Shown here piece after piece: positions 11,001 through 20,560 of a stretch of DNA of 64,000 nt. The notes under the pieces were generated by a model. The model was not told where the DNA came from. It searched no databases and worked only from the letters and a program-made list of their open reading frames with translations. The stretch covers positions 42,911,741 through 42,975,740 of the forward strand of contig CM041465.1 of assembly GCA_023213395.1 (NCBI GenBank), written 5' to 3'. How positions within the stretch are numbered: the first letter of the stretch is position 1; each line of letters begins with the position of its first letter. The DNA is from Cycas panzhihuaensis (taxonomy: Eukaryota; Cycadophyta). The translations under genes were made by a program, and so were the position numbers.

Positions 11001-12502
11001 AACAATCTTAAATGTATTTTCCTTGGTTTATTCTTTTAGCAGCAAAGCATATAGAGTGTATAATTCTATTGCCAAGGAAATGCATATTTTTAGAGATGCA
11101 ATCTTTGTTGAGGATAATGAGGAGTTGGAACTAGCATCCATCCATCCTCCTCTCAAAAAAGGCAAGCAGATTGTTGATGACTTCCTTCCTTGACAATCTT
11201 CCACACCATGTTCATCATTTGCTCTTGTTGCTTCTTTGTCTACTTTAGATCCAACTCCACTTGATCCTAGCACTTCTTCTATTGATCAACCATTATAGCC
11301 CTAGGACATTGATGTTCAAGTTACATTCATGAAGAAGCTACCCAAATGGTATACACAGACAATAATGGACAATCAAGTTATTGAAGGAAAACATCCATCT
11401 AAAATGAGGTAAAATGCAATTAACTATGCACTTATGGTTGAAGTGCTTTGTGTAGATGAGCCTTCCACTTTTGAGGAGGCATGTAAAAGTGAAAAGTGGA
11501 AAGTTGCCATGGAGGAAGAAATCCATTCTATTAAAAAGAATGGAACTTGGAATTTGGTCAAATTGCTTAAGAACAAACATGCAATTAGTTGTAAAGGGGT
11601 ATATAAAACCAAATTCCACTTTGATTGTTCAATCGAGTGTCATGAGGCTCGACTTGTTGCAAAGGGATTCAAACAAAAGGAAAGCATTGATTATGAGGAG
11701 ACCTTTGTATCGGTGGCAAATATAAACACCATTAGACTTATATTGGCCTTAGCTATTCAATGCAAGTGGCCAATCTATTAAATGGAAGTGAAAAGCACAT
11801 TTATCAATGGCGATCTTTAAGAGGAGATATATTTGGAGCAACCTCTTGGATGCATTGCACATGGAAAAAAACATTTGGTCTATCACGTCAGGAAGGCTTT
11901 GTATGGTTTGGAATAGGCCCCTAGAGCATGGTACTCTAAAATCGATGATTATTTTTTGTGACATGGATGTCATCGATTCTTATCAGATCCTAACTTGTAA
12001 TAAAAGTTAGGGAGAACCATGTTGTCTTTGTTGTTTTGTATGTTAATGACTTAGTGATCACTGGAAGTGACACTAAGATGATACAAATTCTCTAAGATGA
12101 CCTTAAGAGGAGTTTTGAGATGATTGCTCTTGGACTTCTCCATTATTTTTTAGGCATGGAGGTGTGGCACCAACCAAGTCATATCTTTGTTCCCAAGCTT
12201 AATATTCTTGGGACATTTTCAGCGATTCAGAATGGAGGACTGCAAACCTTCGCCTACACCCATGGAGAATGGACCTAAGTTATCACTTGATGAGGAAGCA
12301 ACACCTGTAGATCCCACATTATATCGACAACTAGTGTGCAACCTAATCTACTTAACCAACACTAGACTGGATCTTTCATTTTCAGTTGGAATTTGTTTCA
12401 GGTACATATCTCAACCTAATTAGAAACATTGGAATGCAGCAAAAGGTATGCTGAGATATCTCAAAGGCACATTACAACATGGCCTTCAGTATGCACATAA
12501 TG
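11001..12502 (+). pseudogene. Copia A2 reverse transcriptase, part 1
   Basis: From MKKLPKWYTQT and PSTFEEACKSEKWKVAMEEE near 11430-11520 through VYKTKFHFDC, ARLVAKGFKQK and the polymerase core. The YVDD box near 12037-12050 reads YVND, so a catalytic Asp is lost. Stops at 11818-11820 and 11914-11916 replace Gln codons. The connection segment SPTPMENGPKLSL is at about 12250. The frame is interrupted at 12502 by element S and resumes at 12915. Confidence 0.85.
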
Positions 12503-12710
12503 TGTAACGAACCGTTACACAAAGACCCCGAGGTGTTAGTGAAGAGGCCCCCCCACCAAGTAGACCATTACTTCCCCAGTCAAGCAGGCTAGCCACTTTA
12601 GCTCGCTTTCACCGGGCGTTCATCGCCCACAGGCCCGGCCACGACGGAGTTTTCTTGTCGGCGACGTTTGGCGTGTCACCCCACCGCCCCCATAAGTGAT
12701 GTTGCCCCCA

Positions 12711-12724
12711 CGGGATTTGAACCC
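12711..12724 (-). promoter_or_regulatory. tRNA T-arm / B-box-like motif in S
   Basis: On the minus strand GGGTTCAAATCCCG occurs 6 nt after the PBS. This is a perfect T-stem/loop and fits the pol III B-box consensus GGTTCAAATCC. A related copy lies in G2 at about 15079-15092. Whether it acts as a promoter is unknown. Confidence 0.5.
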
Positions 12725-12730
12725 AAGTCT

Positions 12731-12744
12731 TGGCTCTGATACCA
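12731..12744 (-). other. Primer-binding site of S
   Basis: Minus-strand TGGTATCAGAGCCA, two bases (AG) after the repeat end, is a perfect 14-nt match to initiator-Met tRNA as used by LTR retrotransposons. Confidence 0.85.
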
Positions 12745-12914
12745 CTTGTAACAAACCGTTAACACCAAAGCCCCGAGGTGTTAGTGAAGAGGGCCCCCCA
12801 CCAAGTAGACCATTACCTAGCCCATTTGACCTGGGGGGAGGTAATGGTCTACTTGGTGGGGGGCCCTCTTCACTAACACCTCGGGGTTTTGGTGTAACGG
12901 TTCGTTACATAATG

Positions 12915-13401
12915 AGAACTTCATTTTGGAGGGGTTCTTGGACTCTAGTTGGGCAGGATGCTAGAATAGTCATCGATTGACCTTAGGATATTACTTCACC
13001 CTTGGTTTAAGAGTTATTTCATGGAGTTGCAAGAAGTAATCCAATTTTACCTTGTCCTCCATAGAAAAAGAGTACAAAGTTGCATTTGGCACAGCTTGTG
13101 AGGCTATTTCGCTAAGGAGGATTCTTAGCAAGCTTGGACTTGAGCAAGATCACCCCACTAGGTTATATTGTGACAACCATAGTTTATTCAAGTTGACTAA
13201 GAATCTTGTTTTTCATGCAAGGACTAAGCACATTGAGGTTCATCACCATTTCATCAGGGAGCATGTGCAGAATAGTAAGATCAACCTCTTCTACAAGCCC
13301 ACTGACTAACAGTTAGCAAATATCTTTACTAAGCCAATTGGTAGAGAAAAGTTTGAGAAACTCAGGGATGGTCTTGTTGTTCAACTTAATATTATAAATA
13401 T
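12915..13401 (+). pseudogene. Copia A2 RNase H, part 2
   Basis: Continues the A2 pol frame after S: SSIEKEYKVAFGTACEAISLRRIL, then the Asp-containing YCDNHSLFKL and the family-typical ARTKHIEVHHHFIREHVQ. It ends with FTKPIGREKFEKLRDGL before the polypurine tract. The match to A3 and A4 across the S insertion shows that S interrupted one gene. Confidence 0.85.
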
Positions 13402-13411
13402 TAAGGGGGGG
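13402..13411 (+). other. Polypurine tract of A2
   Basis: TAAGGGGGGG directly abuts the LTR start TGTTAAAC. It primes plus-strand synthesis. Confidence 0.8.
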
Positions 13412-13975
13412 TGTTAAACTTTTATGTTTAAATGTTAAGTGATGTACTTTATATTGTAACATTATGTACTTTATGTAAAGGTGTTTTATCACTTAATGTG
13501 ATAAAGTACACACTCACATTCTTTCTAGTTGCACAATGTTGTGACTTGAGGGTTAATATATGCCTCATGCACTTTTGCTCAAAAGAGAGGCCAAGGGACA
13601 CATGTCCCACATGCAATTGGCATAGTTCCCATGTTTGACATTTGTCAAACATGATGCCCTCCAAGGTCTCATTTCCAAATCTATATATTGAGACCAATTC
13701 TCATGTATCACACATAAGAGCGAGTGTTGTATTATTATGCTGGTATTTTTAATCTAAGTCAATCTTGTTTATTTGGAGTGAGGAGCATTTTCTACTCCTT
13801 CGTACTTTGTGTCCTTATTCTTGAGATCTTAGTGCCTTATGCTTGCTTATTTACTCATGTTCATAGCTACCTAGTGTAGATGCTAACCATATTCTCATGC
13901 TAGCTAAATCTCCTCTGCATAAGATCCTAAGGGCTGAAGGCTGAATGCCATTATCTTCAATAATATATCGATGTG
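13412..13975 (+). repeat. 3' LTR of copia A2 (right end approximate)
   Basis: Starts TGTTAAAC and follows the family A LTR: an imperfect version of the ATCACTTAAGTGAT palindrome, GACACATGTCC, TTTGACATTTGTCAAACAT and a TATATATTGAGACC TATA region near 13681. After about 13750 it diverges from the A3 and A4 LTRs. The expected CTTCTCAACA end is not visible, so the right boundary is a guess. Confidence 0.65.
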
Positions 13976-14276
13976 GAGTCCCTAAAAAAATTGTTTACAT
14001 AGTTGGGAGAATTAGAGGAAGCCATAGTGACCATGGACAATAACATGTGCAAGAGTAAGGGCTAGGATTTGGTAACCTTGGCATTCTCCTAATAATTGCC
14101 TTTGATTTGGTAGGCTTTTGTCTATTTGGTGCACTAGTCTCCATCCAATATTTGTTTATTGCTATTGGAGAATGCTTTCGCACCTTAGATTTCCATTTCC
14201 CGAATGGATATGATAAGGTGTGAACTAAGGGATATCCTTATTCGAAGTTCTTGTGCAAGTGTTTGAAGGAAGAGAA
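13976..14276. other. Unassigned spacer between A2 and G3
   Basis: No clear element. A minus-strand stretch at about 13940-13990 reads like TPHRYIIEDNG, weakly reminiscent of the gypsy integrase core (…IISDNG), but it is too short to call. No LTR ends or stable ORF are seen. Confidence 0.3.
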
Positions 14277-14475
14277 TGAAGTGATCTAGTTCTACTTTAT
14301 AGCAATTTTCCTTAAAAATATAGGTAATAATCCAGAGAAAGACAATAACTAGATGTTATTCAATAGAAAAATGAACAAGGAACAAGGATTACAGAATCCA
14401 CAGAAGTAAATAGTAATCTTTATTATCAAATAATATAAAAAATAGAATGAAATTACATCAAAATACCAGTCTTTC
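14277..14475 (-). repeat. G3 3' LTR, outer part
   Basis: Reverse-complement homologue of the last ~200 bp of the G2 LTR, reading TGGATTATTAC, AGGAAAATTGCTATAAA and TAGAACTAGATCACTTCA toward the end. It ends at the G2 insertion; 14471-14475 (CTTTC) is the left target duplication. Confidence 0.85.
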
Positions 14476-15053
14476 TGTAACATTCCAAAATCTAGTTAAA
14501 ACTATGCCATGTAACCATTCAAATTGAAGGCCTCTGAACAAGGATTCCAACAGTTTAGACGAAAGTCAATTCCGACATCTCAATCAAAAGTTATGGCCAT
14601 TTTAAGTTAGCTCGCCGGTTTTGGAGAAGTTCGGCCGACTTCTATTTGAGCGATTTTAAGAAGAATATTACCCGATCGGCGACTTCTATTACTATCATTT
14701 GGCCGCCTATTTAAGGAGGATTTGCGGCCTCATTTCATCATTGTTGGAGGTTCTGTGGTCGCGCATTTTCGGTTCTAGGGCTGCAATTAGCTCGCCCATT
14801 TGGGTCTTTGCAGCTTGGAGGGTTCCTCGCCTCGAAGAGGGAAGCTCACGTCTTCAGGAAAGACAGGTACTTTGTTGAACTTTTGCTCTATTTTGGTATT
14901 ATTTGACAATAAAGACTATTATTTATACATGGATTACGTAATTCTTGTTCATTGTTCATTTTTCTTGTTGAATAGCATCTAGTTATTGTTTTTGTGGATT
15001 ATTACTTGTATTTTTGAGGAAAATTGCTATAAAAGTAGAATTAGATCACTACA
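14476..15053 (+). repeat. G2 5' LTR
   Basis: TGTAACATTCC...GATCACTACA, matching 17387-17963 along its whole length. A TATTTAAGG motif near 14708 is a possible TATA. It contains an inverted copy of the CATAACTTTTGAT block seen in the G1 leader. Confidence 0.95.
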
Positions 15054-15055
15054 AG

Positions 15056-15308
15056 TGGTATCAGAGCCAAGAAGACCCGGGTTCAAATCCCGTGGGAGCA
15101 ACACCGCTTATGGGGGTGGTGGGGTGACGCGCCAAATGTCGTCGATCATAAACGCCCGGTCATAAGCGGGCCATGTGCGCATGAACGCCGGTGAAAGCGG
15201 GGCTAGGCGGGGCTAGCCCGTTTGAACCGGGGGGGAGATAATGGTCTACTTGGTGGGGGGCCCTCTTCACTAACACCTCGAGGTTTTGGTGTAACAGTTC
15301 ACTACAAG
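15056..15308 (+). mobile_element. S-related segment inserted at the G2 primer-binding site
   Basis: Starts as a perfect PBS (TGGTATCAGAGCC) right after LTR plus AG, then runs through a T-arm-like GGGTTCAAATCCCG, a GC-rich internal part and the S terminal repeat (ATGGTCTACTTGG...TAACAGTTCACTACA). It ends with AG directly before a second PBS-like TGGTATCAGAAC at 15309. It is homologous to 12744-12503 of S read on the minus strand. The join falls at the PBS at both ends. Confidence 0.8.
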
Positions 15309-15320
15309 TGGTATCAGAAC
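15309..15320 (+). other. Second (original) PBS of G2
   Basis: TGGTATCAGAAC two bases after CACTACAAG. It keeps ten of twelve initiator-Met PBS positions and leads straight into the pre-gag leader. Confidence 0.6.
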
Positions 15321-15327
15321 TTCGTTT

Positions 15328-16365
15328 TTGAAGGGAAAAGTCAGAGGTAAAAGCTTAGAAAGGTTAAAATCTCCCCCTAAGGGAAGCAAAAACATTTTGG
15401 GGTTAGGGAAAAAGCTCATTCACAAGAAGATGGTAGCCCAATCTAGAACCTTAGAGGGAAAAATTGAAGGCACATCAGAATTAAACCAGAGCATAAGGGC
15501 CCTAACAATCCTAATCCAGAAGTTACAGCAAAAACGGATCAAGCAACACAAAATGTGTCAGGTAGAGAAATGGATAACACCACCACATCAGGGATAGATC
15601 AAATGGATCAAGAAAATCAAGGAAATGAGACCAAGAGATTCGATGGACGAGCTTACGAAAGGAGAACTCCCAACATGGATAATGGATGGAAAAGGGCAAG
15701 ATTATCTTTAGAAAAATTCGATCCAGATGTATCCAAGAATATCACTAATTGGGTCTTACAAATGGAGAACTATTTCAAGGTCTATAACTCCTGACAATAA
15801 GGAAAAGATGGAAATAGCATCCTTACACTTAAACGGAAGGGCGCTAAGATGGTACTATTGGTGGAAAAAGATGAACTTACCAATGCAACAGACTTGGGAG
15901 AATCTAAGAGCAGGATTATTAAAGCAATATGACGATTCTTGGAATACAGATTACTTTGCTCAGTTAACACGATTGCATCAAGAAGGAACAATCCAAGAGT
16001 ACGAGCAGGTTCAAACGCTACAATGTATGGTCTCAGAAAAGATACCGCAAGAATGTTTACTAGAGACTTATATTAGTGGATTGAAAAATCAGATCAAATT
16101 TAGAGTTAAAGCAGCAGATCCACCACAACTCCAAGCAGCAATTCAAATAGCAAGGAATGTGGAGGTAGAACTTAGAGATAGCAGACCGACATATACAAGG
16201 AAATATGGGCCACCAACATATCAGACCCAGAATCCTAATGGGGCCAAATCGGGGACAAAAGCAAACCCCCCATTAGCTATAAGAAATACAATAGAAAGCT
16301 CGGGAACAACAAAAGAGGAACACATAAGGAAAGGGATGTGCTTCAAGTGTGGAGAAATGGAATAA
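15328..16365 (+). pseudogene. G2 gag
   Basis: Open pieces in overlapping frames (15328-15597, 15555-15794, 15727-16365) cover a gag related to G1: a helical N-terminal part, LEKFDPDVSKNITNWVLQME, IASLHLNGRALRWYYWW, YFAQLTRLHQEGTIQEYEQ, and the start of a zinc knuckle MCFKCGEME that stops at 16363-16365. Frame changes near 15590 and 15790 break it. An active copy would supply capsid. Confidence 0.85.
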
Positions 16366-17340
16366 GGAACACGGTGCCTATCAAAGAAGGTTTTCATGAT
16401 CAATAGCGATGATGCGTAAATACGAGCGAGACAAGAATAAGTAGAAGACCGAGGCGTAGGAAGGCGGGAAAATGAACTTTTGGAAGTGGATACGGGGAAT
16501 GTCCAAACATCCTTGCGAGGCCATTACAGGCAACAAGTATCCCCAAACCCTAAGATTCCAAGGACAAATCAAGGGAGACCAAGATCAATCTTGGTAGATA
16601 GTGGGAGTACACACAATTTTATAAACAAGGCATCAACAGAAAAGCGGGATTACAAGTGAAACCACTTAACACATTCCGGTGTCAATAGCAAATGGGAGAA
16701 CAACGTTGTGTGGGGATCTTGCAAAGACACAACTCTCCGGATCAATGATTACAAGGTCTGGCGGTATATTTGCCATGCCCATAGGTGGAGTGGACGTGGT
16801 TCGGGAATTCAATGGCTACAAATCTTTGGGGAACATTGTTACCAATTATATGACAAGATTTATGTGTTTCGACAAAAGGGCCTTAAGTACCATTTGCAAG
16901 CCCCAGCCACACCTCTAGTTCAGCTCATATCATCTCACATAATGTCATGTTACAAAGTAGAAATAAAGAGCGTTCCTCCACAGATTCAGGCAATCTTAGA
17001 AGAACATCAAGGAGTTCTTGAAGAACCCCAAGGACGACCACTAAAAAGGGAATTGGAACAGGCAATAGATCGGTTAAAATTGCCACCAGAAAGCAAAATC
17101 TACAATATCTTCCACGTGTCTTGTTTAAAGAAAACGTTGGGTGAAAAGAAGGCTCCACAAACGAATTTGCCAACACTGGATGAAGAAGGAATGATGATAG
17201 TGGAACCTAAGGGAATATTGAAGATTAGGGACAAGAATTTACGATCCAGGATAATGAAAGAATATCTCATCAAATGGGAGACATTGGCACTTAAAGATGC
17301 AACGTAGGAGTTTGAAGAATGGATGAAGAAAAAATAGGCC
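16366..17340 (+). pseudogene. G2 protease remnant fused to integrase tail and chromodomain
   Basis: LVDSGSTHNFINK near 16590-16630 is the protease active site, with DSG kept. The pre-RT segment (PPQIQAILEEHQGVLEEPQG) follows near 16980-17030. Instead of RT it jumps at about 17070 to KLPPESKIYNIFHVSCLKK, the integrase C-terminus, then KEYLIKWETLALKDAT, a chromodomain-like end. Stops occur at 17306-17308 and 17336-17338. Thus about 3 kb of pol is gone. Confidence 0.85.
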
Positions 17341-17372
17341 CTTACCAATGCTTTGAGGGCAAAGCATGTTTT

Positions 17373-17386
17373 GAAGGGGAGGGACT
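17373..17386 (+). other. Polypurine tract of G2
   Basis: GAAGGGGAGGGACT lies directly before the LTR start TGTAACATTCC. Confidence 0.75.
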
Positions 17387-17963
17387 TGTAACATTCCAAA
17401 ATCTAGTTAAAACTATGCCATGTAACCATTCAAATTGAAGGCCTCTGAACAAGGATTCCAACAGTTCAGACGAAAGTCAATTCCGACATCTCAATCAAAA
17501 GTTATGGCCATTTTAAGTTAGCTTTGCCGCTTTTGGAGGAGTTCGCCGACTTCTATTTGAGCGATTTTAAGAAGAATATTACCCACCGCCGACTTCTATT
17601 ACTATCATTTGGCCGCCTATTTAAGGAGGATTTGCGGCCTCATTTCATCATCGATGGAGGTTCTGTGGTCGTGCATTTTCGGTTCTAGGGCTGCAATTAG
17701 CTCGCCCATTTGGGTGCTGCAGTTTGGAGGGTTCCTCGCCTCGAAGAGGGAAGCTCACGTCTTCAGGAAAGACAGGTACTTTGTTGAACTTTTGCTCTAT
17801 TTTGGTATTATTTGATAATAAAGACTATTATTTACTTAATGGATTACGTAATTCTTGTTCATTGTTCATTTTTCTTGTTGAATAGCATCTAGTTATTGTT
17901 TTTGTGGATTATTACTTGTATTTTTGAGGAAAATTGCTATAAAAGTAGAATTAGATCACTACA
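17387..17963 (+). repeat. G2 3' LTR
   Basis: Direct repeat of 14476-15053. It is followed by CATTC, the right target duplication, and then by the resumed G3 LTR. Confidence 0.95.
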
Positions 17964-18334
17964 CATTCCTGGAGAAGTGAGCTTCCCTCTTCGAGGCAAG
18001 GATCCCTCCGGATTACAACCTTAGAACTGAAAATATGCAGCCAAAAGAACCTCCGAAGATGGTTTGGGATGCGGTCCAAACTTCCTATTTATAGTGATCA
18101 AAATACTTCAATTAGAAGTCAGCCAAACTATGTGATATTCTCCTTAATATTGCTCAAATAGAAGTTGGCTAGAACTTTCCCCAAAAACTAGCAGGCTGAA
18201 AACTTTAAACGGCCATAACTTTTGATGTAGATGTTAGAATTGACTTTCGTTTGAACCGTTGGAATCATCGTTTAGAGACCTTTGATTTGAATGGTTACAT
18301 GGCATAGTTTTGACTAGATTTTTGGAATGTTTCA
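17964..18334 (-). repeat. G3 3' LTR, inner part
   Basis: Reverse complement of the first ~365 bp of the G2-type LTR but clearly more diverged. It ends (LTR start on the minus strand) TGAAACATTCC at 18334, followed inward by a minus-strand PPT (GAAGGGGAGGGACT) at 18335-18348. Confidence 0.9.
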
Positions 18335-18825
18335 AGTCCCTCCCCTTCAAAACATGCTTTGCCCTCAAAGCATTGGCAAGGGCCCATTTTTCTGCATCCA
18401 TTCTTCAGACTCCCACGTTGCATCTTCAAGCTCCATTGTCTTCCATTTGATGAGATATTCTTTTATTATCCTAGATCGATAATTCTTGTCCCTAGTATTC
18501 AGTGTTCCCTCAGGTTCTACTATCAACATTCCTTCTTTATCCAATGTTGATAAATTTGTTTGTGGAGCCTCCTTTTCGCCCAATTTTTTCTTTAAACAAG
18601 ACACATGGAAGATATTGTGGATTTTGCTTTCTAGTGGCAGTTTTAACTGATATGCCACTTCCCCTTGCATTCCTCGATCAGATATGGCCCAAAGAATCTT
18701 GGTGAAAAGTTATGTCAATTATTTTGTTTCATCAACATCTGTTTGTAGGTTTGGAGTCTTAAAAATACCCATTCTTCTACTTCGAAACTTTGTTCAGATC
18801 TCTTCGTATCTGCTTGTTGCTTCAT
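18335..18825 (-). pseudogene. G3 integrase C-terminus with chromodomain
   Basis: Minus-strand reading includes the basic tail KRSEQSFEVEEWVFLRLQTY (about 18720-18800), YQLKLPLESKIHNIFHVSCL, then a chromodomain-like KEYLIKWKTMELEDATWESE with the aromatic-cage-type Trp residues. A stop and frame break lie near 18700. Chromodomain gypsies use this part to target chromatin. It is cut at 18825 by H and resumes at 37775. Confidence 0.85.
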
Positions 18826-19232
18826 TGATATGATTAAAAATTTCTCCTCTTTACTTTATGCACAAGTTTCCCTGGAAAGGTGAGAACATTGAGGACTCAA
18901 AGTTTTCCCAATAAGTCAGGACCTAAATTGGACTAGAAGAAGTGGAAGTAGGAATGCCTTCTCCTCTCTTTTGTTGATTCCTTTGAAAGTTGTATATATT
19001 TATACAAACTCAAGGTAGTTTGTATGTGGGACATGTGTCACTTGTGTACTTAATTAATAATTAGGTACCCTAGGTTACGTATGTCTAATTGATAATTAGG
19101 TGCCCTAAGTTACATATGCCTAATTGATAATTAGGTATCCTAGGTACCCTTTTCACAATAAGACTAGGACTATACATAAATATCGAGTACCACTTTTACA
19201 ATAAGACTAGGACTATTCATAAATACTAATCA
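18826..19232 (-). repeat. H 3' LTR
   Basis: TGATATGATT...ACTAATCA, matching the right LTR. It contains three ~35-bp repeats (19048-19150), each with the palindrome CCTAATT...AATTAGG, plus a duplicated AATAAGACTAGGACTAT unit. A TATAAATATATA box lies on the minus strand near 18991-19004. Confidence 0.95.
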
Positions 19233-19242
19233 TTTCCTCCCA
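19233..19242 (-). other. Polypurine tract of H
   Basis: Minus-strand GGGAGGAAA directly abuts the LTR start. The pol stop lies just upstream. Confidence 0.7.
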
Positions 19243-20560
19243 GCTTAAAAAGAAATTGGCCCCAATTTTTGCTGAAGATGGGGCAATTGGTCCTTTAGTG
19301 CTGATACACAAATCCATTTGGCTTTGGTGGGCAGAGTCCCTTTTTGATCAATGAGGTATGTGGTTGTTGTGGGTTGTTGCATTTGTCGATGTCGAGTGTC
19401 GAGAATGGTGTCTTCAGAAAGAAGAGGTTGGAAATCTAGAATTGTATCAATAGGATGAGCAGGAGGAGGTTCAACTTCCAAATGCGGTGGCTCATATAAC
19501 TTGAGTTGATTAATATTAACAACATCATGAATACCCAAATGGGCCGGTAGATCAAGGCAAAAGGCATTTGGTCTGATTATTTGAAGGATAGTATATGGAC
19601 CAAATTGAACAGGTTTAAGCTTATGGTGATGCTTAAATTGTTTGCGATCCAGGTGAAGCCAAAATTTATCACCAACTTTAAAGGAACCAGCAGAACGATG
19701 CTGATCTTGAATGGCTTTATATTTGACCTGTGTCTAATAAAGTATCTAGTTGATCATGGAATGCAGCTTAGTCATGTGATCAATAAAGGAGACAACTTTC
19801 TGTTGTTCTCTTTGTTCATGCTCTGTCTCAAAAGAAGGTACGACAAGGGAGAGTTCATAAGGAGCAAGTGGGTGATATCCATAGCAAACATCGAATGGAG
19901 ATCGTCCAAGAGAGACGTGAGTGGCTCGATTATAACCGTTCTGGATATGATGAAGATGTGTGTCCCACTGTTTATTGCTACGTTGGTAAATGTGAAGTGC
20001 ATGTACTAGGGTGTGATTAACCACTTTTGTTTGTCCATTAGTTTGAGGATGAAACGATGTTTAAAACTTTAGTTGACAACCAAGCATCTTCCATAGAGAT
20101 TTCCAAAAATAGCTGAGAAATTGACTATCCCTATTAGAAATTATAGAAAGCGGAAGTCCATAATGAGTGGAAACATGTTGAAAAAACAAGTTTGCAGCGT
20201 GAGAAGCAAAGATGTTCTTTGTGCAGGGAATAGAAATCGCCAAACAATGACAAATATACAGCTGTGACCACGTTGAGTTGCAGGAAGTCTACTGATGAAG
20301 TCCATCAAAATAGATTCCCATGGTTGGCTAGGAATAGGAAGTGGTTGATAGAGTCCAAGTTTGCGATTAGATGGTTTTGACTGACTACAGAGAGAGCAAC
20401 GTTGTACATAGTCTTAGAAGGCCAGTAAAAATATCGTTGAAGATGTTGAAGAGTTTTATGCATTCCAAAGTGTCCACCACAAGTCGAAGAATGAGCTTCT
20501 TTAAGTATCTATTGTCGTGAAGTGCCCATAAGAACACATATATGATTCTCTTTGTAGGGG
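19243..20560 (-). pseudogene. H integrase with chromodomain-like tail
   Basis: Minus-strand pieces: 20560-20440 (HSSTCGGHFGMHKTLQHLQR, zinc-binding region), 20243-20061 (CTKNIFASHAANLFFQHVST and IISNRDSQFLSYFWKSLW, holding the second catalytic Asp), 20024-19746 (VNHTLVHALHIYQRSNKQWD), 19538-19245 (INQLKLYEPP, then a degenerate chromodomain TYLIDQKGTLPTKAKW). Frames differ between pieces and stops are frequent. Confidence 0.85.

Larger units (their letters stand above)
12503..12909 (-). mobile_element. Element S: 407-bp GC-rich LTR-like miniature element
   Basis: Flanked by a perfect 5-bp duplication TAATG (12498-12502 and 12910-12914), so it moved as a unit into A2. Both ends carry TGTAACGAACCGTTAC inverted relative to each other. 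Read on the minus strand it has a ~70-nt repeat (12816-12747), AG, a primer-binding site, about 160 nt of internal sequence, and the same repeat again (12571-12503). A third, inverted copy (12841-12909) is attached through a 24-nt loop. It has no coding capacity and is much more GC-rich than its surroundings. It resembles a TRIM/SMART-type nonautonomous LTR element, but the inverted third copy is not part of the usual TRIM plan. Its end matches the G1 LTR end. Confidence 0.8.
14476..17963 (+). mobile_element. Gypsy G2: internally deleted nonautonomous element
   Basis: Two LTRs of 578 and 577 bp, a PBS, gag, a protease remnant, the integrase tail with chromodomain, and a PPT, in 3488 bp. Flanks are CTTTC and CATTC, a duplication with one change. 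RT, RNase H and the integrase core are missing through one join near 17070. The two LTRs differ at only about 15-20 positions by eye, so insertion was fairly recent compared with G3. It belongs to the same LTR family as G3 but in opposite orientation. Confidence 0.9.

Noticed and set aside
12696-12980. 94-codon plus-strand frame across the S hairpin
   Set aside because: Reads the palindromic Pro/Gly-rich arms and runs out into A2; an artefact of GC-rich repeats.
13940-13990. Gypsy integrase fragment (TPHRYIIEDNG) on the minus strand
   Set aside because: Similarity covers about a dozen residues and the flanks do not support it.
15079-15092. A true tRNA gene near the G2 PBS
   Set aside because: Only a T-arm-like piece is present; no acceptor, D or anticodon arms can be folded around it.
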